A stretch of DNA of 64,000 nt from Spongilla lacustris (GCA_949361645.1 OX442424.1:388001-452000); one strand, 5' to 3'; numbered from the stretch's first letter, positions 40,452 through 53,402 are shown. The notes: generated by a model from the sequence alone, not told the origin. Made by a program: numbers and translations.

Positions 40452-40923
40452 ACCGTCAAATCCCTGTTCAATAGAAGCCCTAATCCCTTGCCGACTTACA
40501 CGTGACAACTTACAAGTTCTCGTGTGTTCGTCTCACCGATTGTTGCTGCTAACCTTCCACAGGAAACTGTCCTCTTCGCCTATCGGTCAGATATAAACGA
40601 CGCAGTTCTTGCCGTTTTACTTATACTTTCTTACACACAAGATACGCATTTAAAAATATTTATATCGCGCGCGCGCATTTGCGAAGGCTTCTCGTGAATA
40701 TATTTACCTTCTTGCCTGGTTTGACGTGTACGTGTACTGGCGCACTCCTACTTACGTGAACGTAAACAGGAGAGGTAGTTCGATTCATCCCACAAGAGGC
40801 ACTTCACACCGAGTGGAAGTGCGACTTCGTGCGATTTATAACCTTCAAATTAAATAACACCTTGATGAATGCCGCAACCATGGTCACCCAAACACATGGT
40901 CCTCGTTCCCAGATGATTTTTTT
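40452..40923. promoter_or_regulatory. ODF2 promoter region and MRPS16 3' flank
   Basis: 472 bp between the MRPS16 stop and the ODF2 start, both on the minus strand. It contains CG-rich words (TCGCGCGCGCGC near 40665) and should hold the ODF2 promoter. No further motif is assigned. Confidence 0.5.
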
Positions 40924-41479
40924 TTACACGGTATTTGATTGTGGTTCTGATTCTGTGTTCTCCAACGCTTTGCTTTTATTGGCTGCTGCGTTCCTCGCCC
41001 TCTCCGCCTCTAGATACATACGAGGATGAATAGGGAGCAGCCCAGCCTATGAAAAGACAGACAAAAGCCACAGTAACGTCTGCGCATCTCCGTCTTACCA
41101 TTCCCAGAAGTTTGTAGACAGGGATCGTAGGCTGTGCTCCGACTGAAAGCCAGTATCTGCACGTTTGAGAATCAAGTGTACCATAAATGCAGTCCCCCCA
41201 CACTGAACGGATGGTTCATACTTTATTCTCTCTATGTTCAACGCAACTAATTTCTCACTATTAGTGTTAGGCATGGGGTCGTAAGATCCCACCTACAGGC
41301 CAGGCATATATACACCCAAATGAACTCAATTAAATCGCAACACAATAAGTGTGCGCTCGGAAATATCTTACTTGCTCTAAGTGGCGGCCATCCCTCTTGA
41401 ACTTGGACGGAGCTACCACGATGTGGTAAAATGGGCGGTTGGTGCACCCATGAAGAGCTAAGCGTATCCTCACAGACAT
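40924..41479 (-). CDS. MRPS16: Mitochondrial small ribosomal subunit protein bS16m
   Basis: Component of the mitoribosomal 28S subunit and homologue of bacterial S16. Exons 41479-41372, 41292-41222, 41156-41099 and 41046-40924 total 360 nt, giving 119 residues (human 137). Landmarks are [71 protein letters not shown] and a charged tail. All phases agree; introns are 52-79 bp. The start is 73 bp from that of the divergent MKKS. Confidence 0.95.
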
Positions 41480-41552
41480 ATCGGAGACAGACTTACATTA
41501 ACCCGCTGAATCCGACGTGGGTTATATTGTGCACGTTGTCGGCGGTGACGTA
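41480..41552. promoter_or_regulatory. Bidirectional promoter, MRPS16 (-) / MKKS (+)
   Basis: 73 bp separate the two start codons, one of the tightest divergent pairs here. Confidence 0.65.
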
Positions 41553-44500
41553 ATGGCTCACCTGGAGGTGAGGGGCGAGGGAGAACGCATTAATTGCAGC
41601 TTCATTTCTTGCTGTACGTTTGTAGAAACTTCCTCTCGACTCGGGCGAAGTTCGAGCCGAGTTAGAGAACCTCCGATTCGCTGCACAATCATGTTACGGT
41701 CCAAAAGGAAGGTACGTATATCTGACAACGTGCGCATGGAGTCAACTTTGATTCCGATCACCTCCCAAGGATTTTGGCGGTTCAACCCGTCCCTTTGGGC
41801 CACATCTCCCTCACCTCTAGCTCACAAAGACTGTTCTCCTTGTGGAAGACAAAGAGCCGCGCGGTGCAGCTCCTCGTGACCTCTCTTCAAGACTTCTCCG
41901 GCCAGCACCAGGAGGGAGGTCTGTTTGCCGCTCTGCTAAGCACAAAGTATGGAGGTCCGATGGCCCACGTGACCAGGCATTGAAGTTGTGTCTCTTACTG
42001 CAGCTTGATTCTGAGGGGACTTGATATTGGTGTGCCGCGACGCAAGGTATCAGCTGTGATCAGTGCAACCACGATCCACCTGGTGGAGTACCTGAGTAGC
42101 AATAGGCTGGAGTTACCAATGTCAGCAAAGTGGTTCATGTCATTGGTGAGGTCAATGTTATGCACAAGACCTATCAGTGGACTGGATAAGGCCACGGAGG
42201 ACCACCTAGCCTCCATCTTGCTTCAGGTATCCACACCAGTACCACACCCTCTCTTAACACACCAGCACCACACCTCCCTCTTAACACACCAGCACCACAC
42301 CTCCCTCTTAACACACCAGCACCACACCTCCCTCTTAACACACCAGCACCACACCTCCCTCTTAACACACCAGCACCACACCTCCCTCTTAACACACCAG
42401 TACCACACCTCCCTCTTAACACACCAGTACCACACCTCCCTCTTAACACACCAGCACCACACCTCCCTCTTAACACACCAGCACCACACCCCCCTCTTAA
42501 CACACCAGCACCACACCTCCCTCTTAACACACCAGCACCACACCTCCCTCTTAACACAACAGTACCACACCTCCCTCTTAACACACCAGTACCACACCCC
42601 CTCTTAACACACCAGCACCACACCTCCCTCTTAACACACCAGTACCACACCTCCCTCTTAACACACCAGCACCACACCTCCCTCTTAACACACCAGTACC
42701 ACACCCCCTCTTAACACACCAGCACCACACCCCCCTCTTAACACACCAGCACCACACCCCCCTCTTAACACACCAGCACCACACCTCCCTCTTAACACAC
42801 CAGCACCACACCCCCCTCTTAACACACCAGCACCACACCTCCCTCTTAACACACCAGCACCACACCTCCCTCTTAACACACCAGCACCACACCTCCCTCT
42901 TAACACACCAGTACCACACCTCCCTCTTAACACACCAGTACCACACCCCCTCTTAACACACCAGCACCACACCTCCCTCTTAACACACCAGCACCACACC
43001 TCCCTCTTAACACACCAGCACCACACCCCCCTCTTAACACACCAGCACCACACCTCCCTCTTAACACACCAGCACCACACCTCCCTCTTAACACACCAGC
43101 ACCACACCCCCCTCTTAACACACCAGCACCACACCTCCCTCTTAACACACCAGCACCACACCTCCCTCTTAACACACCAGTACCACACCCCCTCTTAACA
43201 CACCAGCACCACACCTCCCTCTTAACACACCAGCACCACACCTCCCTCTTAACACACCAGCACCACACCTCCCTCTTAACACACCAGCACCACACCTCCC
43301 TCTTAACACACCAGCACCACACCTCCCTCTTAACACACCAGTACCACACCTCCCTCTTAACACACCAGCACCACACCCCCTCTTAACACACCAGCACCAC
43401 ACCTCCCTCTTAACACACCAGCACCACACCTCCCTCTTAACACACCAGCACCACACCTCCCTCTTAACACACCAGCACCACACCCCCCTCTTAACACACC
43501 AGCACCACACCTCCCTCTTAACACACCAGCACCACACCTCCCTCTTAACACACCAGCACCACACCTCCCTCTTAACACACCAGCACCACACCTCCCTCTT
43601 AACACACCAGCACCACACCTCCCTCTTAACACACCAGTACCACACCTCCCTCTTAACACACCTCCCTCATTAATAAGATACCAATATGTTTCCTCCTCCC
43701 CAGGCTTTCTTGCATATTGTTCCTGCCCCTGGGGAGGCCTGCAGGTTTTCTTTGAAGCAGCAGTTCCATTTGCATCCAGTAGTGGGCAGTTCTGGTGGTG
43801 GATTTAGTCTGATCAAAGGTCTCCTTGTTGAACAGCAGGATAGTCCTTTGGGTCACAGCTCTTGCCCAGAACAGTTTGTGGTCAGAAGGAATGAGAGAGG
43901 GAAGATAGTCACTGCCTTGTTTGACATATCCATGGCTGGGGACCCGTCAGATGGTCTGTGGAGCTGTACACCTTGTGATATGTGTGACCCATTCATTGTA
44001 CAAACAGGTTATCTAGATGGGCTTCATTTGGAGTCAGATGCACCCATGGGATTCATGAATGTGGAGGACGTGATGGTGAGACGGATACTTGAGATGCTCC
44101 ACCCCCTTGTGCACCAGGGGGTGGGGTTTGTGGGGTGTCAGAAATGCATACATAGAAGAGTGAGGGACTACCTTGATACCCAGGTGAGTGGGGGTGTGGG
44201 GTGTACATGCAGAATCAATACAGGGTGCATCCTCAAACATCTAGGGTGTTGTGGTGGTGGACAGGTTATCAAGTGTCTACATTGGCGCTGTGAGGGACCT
44301 GACGGGTGGGCGGGTCATCAGCTCCTTCTCTTCAGACCATTCGTCCAGCTGCCTGGGTGCTCTTGTAAACATCACTCCTATAGTCATTAAGGATGGCAGG
44401 TAGCTGTGATGCTGTCGATACTTGCTGAGTGCTTCACTGTGGTCTCCGCATGCAAGGTTCCTCATCCTGGAGGGGTCTAGTCCCCAGGCCACACTTGTTC

Positions 44501-46502
44501 TTCACTGCAACTCTGAGGTGGATGCAGATGAACTAGTGCCTCTGTGTCGTGGAATAGGTAGGCCTGGGGCCCCTAGTGGTAAGGCAGGGCAGGACAGGTC
44601 TGGGGCCCTGTGTGGTAAGGCAAGGTAGGCCTGGGGCCCCTGTGTCACATGAAATAGGTAGCAGGTGTTACATTCAGAGGTGTCACAAGATGCCCTCAAA
44701 TCATCCAGTGTCCACATTGGAGTTGAGTCTGTACCACCCACATGTGGTGTATGGTGGAGGTTGTATGGAGACCATGTGTGCTGCCTACCTGCAGAAGGTA
44801 CATATGGTGATCACCTGACCCGTGAAATGCACTGCCCCACCCACCTCCCAGATGAGGGATGGGGTGACCCCTGAAATGCTAGCACAGCTTCAGTGCAATA
44901 AGAGTGAGCATCAGTGTTGTGTGTCCAGTGATGATGTGGAGATTGTGGAATGAGAGGGTGGGCAAGGGCTTTGAGGCCAGGTGCCTTGCTTAATGTCTGT
45001 GTCAAGCTGTGGTGGTCACTTATTCAGCTGGTGTGTGTAAGTAAAAATTTCCTACCAGCTGGCAGTTACCTATGTAGGAAGCATTGCAGGCCTGTACAGA
45101 GATGTGAAATGATGTTGGCTCTGTATATCACATGTGATATGATGGTGCTCTGTATATCACATGTGATATGATGGTGCTCTGTATATCACATGTGATATGA
45201 TGGTGGCTCTGTATATCACATGTGATATGATGGTGGCTCTGTATATCACATGTGATATGATGGTGCTCTGTATATCACATGTGATATGATGGTGGCTCTG
45301 TATATCACATGTGATATGATGGTGGCTCTGTATATCACATGTGATATGATGGTGGCTCTGTATATCACATGTGATATGATGGTGGCTCTGTATATCACAT
45401 GTGATATGATGGTGGCTCTGTATATCACATGTGATATGATGGTGGCTCTGTATATCACATGTGATATGATGGTGGCTCTGTATATCACATGTGATATGAT
45501 GGTGCTCTGTATATCACATGTGATATGATGTTGGCTCTGTATATCACATGTGATATGATGGTGGCTCTGTATATCACATGTGATATGATGGTGCTCTGTA
45601 TATCACATGTGATATGATGTTGGCTCTGTATATCACATGTGATATGATGGTGCTCTGTATATCACATGTGATATGATGGTGCTCTGTATATCACATGTGA
45701 TATGATGGTGCTCTGTATATCACATGTGATATGATGGTGGCTCTGTATATCACATGTGATATGATGGTGGCTCTGTATATCACATGTGATATGATGGTGC
45801 TCTGTATATCACATGTGATATGATGGTGCTCTGTATATCACATGTGATATGATGGTGCTCTGGCTCTGTATATCACATGTGATATGATGGTGCTCTGGCT
45901 CTGTATATCACATGTGATATGATGGTGCTCTGGCTCTGTATATCACATGTGATATGATGGTGGCTCTGTATATCACATGTGATATGATGGTGCTCTGGCT
46001 CTGTATATCACATGTGATATGATGGTGCTCTGTATATTCCCATATACCAGGAACATACGACTTGGTAGTAGACATGATGGCCGCCAGCTTTGGAGCCGTA
46101 GCAAGAAGCCTTGGGCATGGTAGGGAGCTTTTTGTGACTGACCTGTGGAGGCACCACTGCTGGCTGTTCCCTTCTGCCGATGAGATGGAAGGGATGTCGC
46201 GTGACCAACAGTACCGCATGCTCGCTGTAAAGACATGCATTTGTGGATCTGTGGCCCTGTCAGAGCTTCCAAGTGGATGTGAATGGAGATGCTTGCAGCC
46301 AGTGGAGATGGTTCCTGATGTGGTCACGGAGGCAGCTGGAAGAGTCGCTTTGTTGCCTACTGTGGGGCGTGATGATGGGACTAATGGATGTCACATTGCT
46401 GTTGTTGACTTGTGTTTTATAAAAATGAAGGCTGTTGAATTGGCTGGCGATCTCGCCAGCAGCATATTGAGAATTGCATACGCACTTCGAGCTGCAACCT
46501 GA
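41553..46502 (+). CDS. MKKS: MKKS / BBS6-like group II chaperonin-related protein
   Basis: BBS6 works with BBS10, BBS12 and CCT to assemble the BBSome for ciliary trafficking. Exons: 41553-41567, 41626-41711, 41770-41946, 42004-42226, 43704-44183, 44245-44399, 44457 to about 44556, 44678-44797, 44852-44927 and 46051-46502. Matches to the family include VRAELENLRFAAQSCYGPKG, GHISLTSSSQRLFS, the LVRSMLCTRPISG block, GFVGCQKCIHRRVRDYL, YGGGCMETMCAAYLQK and VVDLCFIKMKAVELAGDL near the end. The 3' end of the exon starting at 44457 is uncertain: a donor after GAACTA keeps the following exon in the YGGGC frame, whereas the better-looking donor at 44557 does not. Introns hold arrays of 1.4 kb and 0.9 kb. 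Confidence 0.85.
42240..43665. repeat. 27-bp minisatellite in MKKS intron 4
   Basis: About 53 units of CTCTTAACACACCAGCACCA with CACCTCC. Variants include CAGTACCA and CCCCCTC. It begins about 15 bp after the exon 4 donor. Open frames on both strands are artefacts. Confidence 0.95.
45118..46035. repeat. 28-30-bp array with a 16-bp palindrome, MKKS intron 9
   Basis: About 30 units, each containing the perfect palindrome ATATCACATGTGATAT followed by GATGGTG(G)CTCTGT. The palindrome core TCACATGTGA is an E-box/M-box type site. Spacer lengths vary (GGTGCTC, GGTGGCTC, GTTGGCTC, GGTGCTCTGGCTC). Confidence 0.95.
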
Positions 46503-47005
46503 TGACATCATTGTGAATTATTATTATTTTTAATCAACAGTTTGGACAACACACTTTTTGACCAGCTTGATTTAAATTGAGAGAGACACCACTCATTGAT
46601 GCAAGCTTTCAGCAAATCTGATTACTCAATAAATCCTTCGCAGTTACGTAAAGATTACATAATCAACTCACTGCTAAGGATCATTACAAGCTTAGCTACC
46701 ACCTTTTGTGTACCCCTGAAAACTGTGGGCACACATGAGCTGATCCAGAAATTTATCCGGGGGGGGGAGAGTGCATGGGAGGAGGAGGCGGGGTCGGTAA
46801 GAGGGAAGCGAGGAGCTTTTTAAATGTAAGTATCTCATAAATCCGACCATCGGCAGATGGATAATGGAATTTTTTATTTTGCCACTAAGCTTAAGCCAAG
46901 GCAGATGGACGACAGTTCCGGGTTTTTAAGTATCACGATAATAATACGAACGAATACAAGAGTGTGAGGGAAGTTAATTAATTTTAACTCCTCTCGTTCT
47001 GTACT
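46503..47005. other. Spacer between MKKS and PIGK
   Basis: It contains an AATAAA at 46628-46633 that could end MKKS and a short G run near 46758. The PIGK promoter should be in its right half; nothing more specific is visible. Confidence 0.5.
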
Positions 47006-50000
47006 ATGGATGTGCGATTAAGCTGTTTGCTCGTTTTTGCATCATTATGGACATGTAGGGCTACCAGTTCGAAGAGCACTCACACGAATAACTGGGCGGT
47101 GTTGGTATGACAGACTTCAAATGGAGAAATAGCACACAGAAAACAGTTTTATTGCATTGCGCAGGTGTGCTCTTCCCGCTACTGGTTCAACTACCGCCAC
47201 GTAGCTAACACCTTGTCCATCTATCGTAGTGTAAAGAGGCTAGGAATTCCTGACAGGTAATAATCTATCTGGGTTTTTAGGTTGCCGTCTATAACCTTTT
47301 TCTAAACAGCAACATTATTCTTATGCTTGCGGACGACATGGCTTGCAATGCGAGAAACCCGAGGCCAGGTGTGTGTGTAGTATTGACTTTTAACCGTAAC
47401 GCGGCAGCCGCGCTGTTCCATATCTGCTCTGCAGCCACTGTATTCAACAATGCCAACCAAGCTATTAACGTGTATGGAGACGATGTCGAAGTCGACTATA
47501 GAGGATACGAGGTGGGCGGAGCGGTAATAGTCACGTGCTTTATTTTGGCCTTCTTTTTTTTTTAAAAATCAAAACCAGGTGACAGTTGAAAATTTGATTC
47601 GTGTTTTGACAGGTCTGTGATAAATCCTTGCACACACACATCGCTGTAAGCTTGTAATACTGTGTGTAAGGGCGTCTGGATTCAAGTGTACCACGATCAA
47701 AGAGGCTTCTTACTGATGACAGAAGCAACATATTGATCTATATGACAGGTATGTGGCTGTGTGCATGTTTGTGTGCTTATGTAGGTGTGTGTATATGTGT
47801 AGTGTGTATGTGTGTATATGTGTGGTGTGTGTGTAGTGTGCATGTGTGTATATGTGTGGTGTGTGTGTAGTGTGCATGTGTATATGTGGTGTGTGTGTAG
47901 TGTGCATGTGTGTATATGTGTGGTGTGTATGTGCGGCTGAACCTTACAGGGTTTGTTTGATGTTACTGATTGACTTATTAATAACCAGGTCATGTTACTG
48001 ATTGACTGTGTTAATAACCAGATCATGTCACTGATTGACTGTGTTAATAACCAGGTCATGGAGGAGATGGTTTCCTCAAGTTCCAAGATTCACAGGAGAT
48101 TTCTAATGCTGAACTTGCAGCTGCTTTTGAACAGATGTGGCAGAAGAAGAGGTTTGCTCTCCTCACATTACCCCCTCACATTACCCCCTCACATTACCCC
48201 TCACATTACCCCCTCACATCACCCCTCACATTACCCCCTCACATTACCCCCTCACATCACCCCTCACATTACCCCCTCACATCACCCCCTCACATCACCC
48301 CCTCACATCACCCCTCACATTACCCCCTCACATTACCCCCTCACATCACCCCCTCACATTACTCCCTCACATCACCCCCTCACATTACCCCCTCACATCA
48401 CCCCCTCACATCACCCCTCACATTACCCCCTCACATCACCCCTCACATCACCCCCTCACATCACCCCCTCACATTACCCCTCACATCACCCCTCACATCA
48501 CCCCTCACATCACCCCCTCACATCACCCCTCACATCACCCCCTCACATCACCCCCTCACATTACCCCTCACATCACCCCTCACATCACCCCTCACATTAC
48601 CCCCTCACATCACCCCCTCACATTACCCCCTCACATCACCCTTCACATCACCCTTCACATCACCCCCTCACATTACCCCCTCACATCACCCCCTCACATC
48701 ACCCCCTCACATTACCCCCTCACATCACCCCCTCACATCACCCCCTCACATCACCCCCTCACATTACCCCTCACATTACCCCCTCACATCACCCCTCACA
48801 TTACTCCCTCACATCACCCCTCACATTACTCCCTCACATTACCCCCTCACATCACCCCCTCACATCACCCCTCACATCACCCCTCACATTACTCCCTCAC
48901 ATCACCCCCTCACATCACCCCCTCACATCACCCCCTCACATCACCCTTCACATCACCCCCTCACATTACCCCTCACATTACCCCTCACATCACCCCCTCA
49001 CATCACCCCTCACATTACCCTTCACATCACCCCTCACATCACCCCCTCACATTCCCCTCCTCCACATATACCCCACCCTGGAGCCTTTCTCAACTATCTC
49101 TCTATAGGTACAATGAGATACTCTTTCTCATTGACTCTTGCCAGGCAGCCTCCATGTTTAAGTTATTCTACTCTCCCAACATCATTGCATCATCAAGTAG
49201 CCGTGTGGGAGAATCGTCCTTGTCGGTAAGGCCTGGGGAGGAGGCAGTTGTAAGGTGTGGGGAGGCCTGGGGAGGAGTCTAAGGATATGCCATATCACGC
49301 GTGAGCTGATAACGTGTTTGTTTTCACATTCTTAGCATGGGAGCTGTATGCTAGCTATTTTGCATGGATCCTGCACCTGTCACATGATCTAAGTGGTTAT
49401 GGTCACATGATCTAACTGGTTATGATTTGTTGGTTGTCATGTGATGTATTTAGCACCACCCGGATGAGGACATAGGAGTACACATCATTGATCGGTGGAC
49501 ATACTACGCACTAGAGTTCCTAGAGGCTGTGAGTCCTGCAAGTCAAGTTACCATGGAGAGCTTTGTAGGTGATCTGTCTGATAACCAGGGTGTCCCTTTT
49601 GAGTAGCCATGTTTAGTTTTCCTCCTTTAGGTACGAACTAGTGAAGTCTACCCCAACAGTGAGGACAGATCTGTTCAGAAGAAGCTTAAAGACAGTAAAG
49701 CATACATCCATTCTTGCTCTAACCTGACATTCTGTTTCGTTGTTGTCAACTTCCATGCACTGCTGTCCTCCACCATCCTGCCATTGGTATGGAGGCACTT
49801 GTGACTGACTTCTTTGGTAGTGTCAGGAGCATAGAACTTATGAACACCACTCTACCACGTGACCAGGTCACCACTTTGTCACATGACCAGGCTTACCTAT
49901 CACCTACGGAGCATTCTATGTGAGTGCATCAAAATAGCATTGACGTGTGGGGGGCGGGGGGGGGGGGGGGAGAACTTTCTTAGTTAGCATAGCATAACTT

Positions 50001-53000
50001 AAAGGCCTCACTATATAGGGATTAGCATAAAGGTCTCTAGGGATTAGCATGAGGTCCTCACTATATAAGGGATTAGCATAAGGTCCTCTAGGGATTAGCA
50101 TGAGGTCCTCACTATATAAGGGATTAGCATAAGGTCCTCACTATACAGGGATTAGCATGAGGTCCTCACTATATAAGGGATTAGCATGAGGTCCTCACTA
50201 TATAAGGGATTAGCATAAGGTCCTCACTATATAAGGGATTAGCATAAGGTCCTCACTATACAGGGATTAGCGTGAGGTCCTCACTATATAAGGGATTAGC
50301 ATGAGGTCCTCACTATATAAGGGATTAGCATAAGGTCCTCACTATATAAGGGATTAGCATGAGGTCCTCACTATATAAGGGATTAGCATAAGGTCCTCAC
50401 TATACAGGGATTAGCATGAGGTCCTCACTATATAAGGGATTAGCATGAGGTCCTCACTATATAAGGGATTAGCATAAGGTCCTCACTATATAAGGGATTA
50501 GCATAAGGTCCTCACTATATAAGGGATTAGCATAAGGTCCTCACTATATAAGGGATTAGCATAAGGTCCTCACTATATAAGGGATTAGCATAAGGTCCTC
50601 ACTATACAGGGATTAGCATAAGGTCCTCACTATATAAGGGATTAGCATAAGGTCCTCACTATATAAGGGATTAGCATAAGGTCCTCACTATATAAGGGAT
50701 TAGCATGAGGTCCTCACTATATAAGGGATTAGCATGAGGTCCTCACTATACAGGGATTAGCATGAGGTCCTCACTATATAAGGGATTAGCATGAGGTCCT
50801 CACTATATAAGGGATTAGCATAAGGTCCTCACTATATAAGGGATTAGCATAAGGTCCTCACTATATAAGGGATTAGCATAAGGTCCTCACTATATAAGGG
50901 ATTAGCATAAGGTCCTCACTATATAAGGGATTAGCATAAGGTCCTCACTATACAGGGATTAGCATAAGGTCCTCACTATATAAGGGATTAGCATAAGGTC
51001 CTCACTATATAAGGGATTAGCATAAGGTCCTCACTATATAAGGGATTAGCATGAGGTCCTCACTATATAAGGGATTAGCATAAGGTCCTCACTATATAAG
51101 GGATTAGCATGAGGTCCTCACTATATAAGGGATTAGCATAAGGTCCTCACTATACAGGGATTAGCATGAGGTCCTCACTATATAAGGGATTAGCATGAGG
51201 TCCTCACTATATAAGGGATTAGCATAAGGTCCTCACTATACAGGGATTAGCATGAGGTCCTCACTATATAAGGGATTAGCATGAGGTCCTCACTATATAA
51301 GGGATTAGCATAAGGTCCTCACTATATAAGGGATTAGCATAAGGTCCTCACTATATAAGGGATTAGCATAAGGTCCTCACTATATAAGGGATTAGCATAA
51401 GGTCCTCACTATACAGGGATTAGCATAAGGTCCTCACTATATAAGGGATTAGCATGAGGTCCTCACTATATAAGGGATTAGCATAAGGTCCTCACTATAT
51501 AAGGGATTAGCATGAGGTCCTCACTATACAGGGATTAGCATAAGGTCCTCACTATACAGGGATTAGCATAAGGTCCTCACTATACAGGGATTAGCATAAG
51601 GTCCTCACTATATAAGGGATTAGCATAAGGTCCTCACTATATAAGGGATTAGCATAAGGTCCTCACTATATAAGGGATTAGCATAAGGTCCTCACTATAC
51701 AGGGATTAGCATAAGGTCCTCACTATATAAGGGATTAGCATAAGGTCCTCACTATATAAGGGATTAGCATAAGGTCCTCACTATACAGGGATTAGCATAA
51801 GGTCCTCACTATACAGGGATTAGCATAAGGTCCTCACTATATAAGGGATTAGCATAAGGTCCTCACTATATAAGGGATTAGCATGAGGTCCTCACTATAT
51901 AAGGGATTAGCATAAGGTCCTCACTATATAAGGGATTAGCATGAGGTCCTCACTATATAAGGGATTAGCATAAGGTCCTCACTATATAAGGGATTAGCAT
52001 GAGGTCCTCACTATATAAGGGATTAGCATGAGGTCCTCACTATATAAGGGATTAGCATAAGGTCCTCACTATACAGGGATTAGCATAAGGTCCTCACTAT
52101 ATAAGGGATTAGCATAAGGTCCTCACTATATAAGGGATTAGCATAAGGTCCTCACTATACAGGGATTAGCATGAGGTCCTCACTATATAAGGGATTAGCA
52201 TGAGGTCCTCACTATATAAGGGATTAGCATAAGGTCCTCACTATACAGGGATTAGCATAAGGTCCTCACTATACAGGGATTAGCATGAGGTCCTTATCCT
52301 ATTTATTTATGAGTTGCTTTTTAACAGGCTGGACACACATGATGCTCCACTAGTCACCACAGCATATTATCTGTCACCATGGGAACACGTGGTAAGACAT
52401 GTTTGTTTACATTTATTGCATTCCATGTACATGTAATGTTTGGAGTGATAACCACATAGGGTGCTCAAGTGTAGAGGGGGGATAGGGTGCTCAAGCGTGG
52501 GGGGATAGGGTGCTCAAGCGTAGAGGGAATTCTCAGCTTGATTTTAGAGAATTTAAGTAAGTGAAAAATGGTTGAGCCACGTACACCAGCGGCTCACATA
52601 TGGAGACCTCTGCAGCTCACACATGGCTAGTGGAGACCTCTGTAGCTCACACATGGCTAGTGGAGACCTCTGTAGCTCACACATGGCTAGTGGAGACCTC
52701 TGTAGCTCACACATGGCTAGTGGAGACCTCTGTAGCTCACACATGGCTAGTGGAGACCTCTGTAGCTCACACATGGCTAGTGGAGACCTCTGTATTGCAC
52801 ATTACAAGGCATATTCATTGAGTTAGGAAAACATTGGTGTTCAATACCACCAAACTTTGGTGAAGGTGGTAAAGATGTCACACTTCCTAAAACCATGATG
52901 GAATATGCCTTGTGGGTCAGCAGCTACTGGCAGTCATTTATGATCAGCAAGGGACTGGAGTGATGGATGATCATTGATAACCCATTCTCGTTTCCAGAAC

Positions 53001-53144
53001 ATTTCAAGTCAGGAGCTGTCTGGAGGATATAGTCCAGACTCCACCTACATCCCTGTTGCCATGGCAGTTGTTGTTGGGGCTGTTGTTCTGATAGCAGCTG
53101 GCCTCCATGATGCCCTCACACCTTCTCCAGCTAAGACAGACTAA
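47006..53144 (+). CDS. PIGK: PIGK, GPI transamidase catalytic subunit
   Basis: PIGK is the C13/caspase-like cysteine peptidase of the ER GPI-transamidase that cleaves the GPI-attachment signal. Thirteen exons (47006-47104, 47165-47256, 47310-47368, 47435-47511, 47579-47612, 47671-47748, 48055-48151, 49108-49225, 49454-49564, 49617-49694, 49795-49919, 52328-52391, 52998-53144) total 1179 nt, giving 392 residues (human 395), all in phase. Signal peptide at 1-19; [47 protein letters not shown]; catalytic H148 in [12 protein letters not shown] and C190 in IDSCQA, 42 residues apart as in human; [10 protein letters not shown]; a C-terminal hydrophobic helix near [13 protein letters not shown]. Introns contain arrays up to 2.3 kb. 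Confidence 0.95.
47760..47935. repeat. TG-rich imperfect repeats in PIGK intron 6
   Basis: GTGTGTAGTGTGCATGTGTATATGTG-like units, four or five copies. Confidence 0.8.
47962..48060. repeat. Triplicated 34-bp unit spanning the PIGK exon 7 acceptor
   Basis: Three consecutive units of TTACTGATTGACTGTGTTAA-TAACCAGGTCATG; the third one's CAG/GTCATG is the true acceptor in front of the catalytic-His exon. The first copy also has CAGGTCATG, the second CAGATCATG. Confidence 0.85.
48165..49065. repeat. 13-14-bp minisatellite in PIGK intron 7
   Basis: About 65 units alternating CCTCACATTACCCC and CCTCACATCACCCC, with occasional CTTCACATCA. It starts about 15 bp after the exon 7 donor and contains no G. 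The three long open frames are artefacts. Confidence 0.95.
49998..52300. repeat. 29-bp minisatellite, about 80 copies, PIGK intron 11
   Basis: Unit GGTCCTCACTATATAAGGGA plus TTAGCATAA (or ATGA). A minority have CTATACAGGGA instead of CTATATAAGGGA. Each full unit carries TATATAAG, a TATA-box match. It is the largest array in the window. Confidence 0.97.
52595..52795. repeat. 30-bp minisatellite in PIGK intron 12
   Basis: Seven units of CTCACACATGGCTAGTGGAG plus ACCTCTGTAG; very homogeneous. Open on both strands because the unit is a multiple of three; not taken as coding. Confidence 0.92.
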
Positions 53145-53402
53145 CTACCAAGCTAGCTAGTAGTTATGGTTTGGGCATGTGGTTGGAACAACTATATATA
53201 AATAGTGTGTATGTAAACACAAAGGATTTACTTGTAATCATGGTACTGCATCTGACACTATAGCAAGCCTCCATGTTGACTTTACAACACGTGTTGTTTC
53301 TTGGTTACTCAAGGCTGCGAGGCATATATGATATATACGCAAGGAAATAATAAAATGCACATACATACATGTTGCCCATGGCAACAAACAATGTGATGAC
53401 CT
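53145..53402. other. Convergent 3' spacer between PIGK and the repeat-ectodomain gene
   Basis: It holds the PIGK polyadenylation signal AATAAA at 53349-53354. Nothing else is seen. Confidence 0.6.
53349..53354 (+). promoter_or_regulatory. PIGK polyadenylation signal
   Basis: AATAAA about 205 bp after the stop. Confidence 0.6.

Noticed and set aside
41558..41803. 81-residue minus-strand frame between MRPS16 and MKKS
   Set aside because: Antisense shadow of MKKS exons 2 and 3, whose + frame carries the conserved CYGPKG motif.
42005..43660. Long frames through the MKKS, PIGK (48000-49280) and ODF2 (36720-38430) arrays
   Set aside because: Open-frame artefacts of short-unit arrays. Conserved exons on both sides splice in phase across them.
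44678..44797. Apparent frameshift in MKKS exon 8 between DALKSSS and YGGGC
   Set aside because: Choosing an earlier donor for the preceding exon (after GAACTA) makes the exon wholly open in the YGGGC frame, so no frameshift is needed; left as a boundary uncertainty.
49998..52300. Regular 29-bp repeats resembling a CRISPR array
   Set aside because: Units are contiguous with no unique spacers and lie in an intron of an animal gene.
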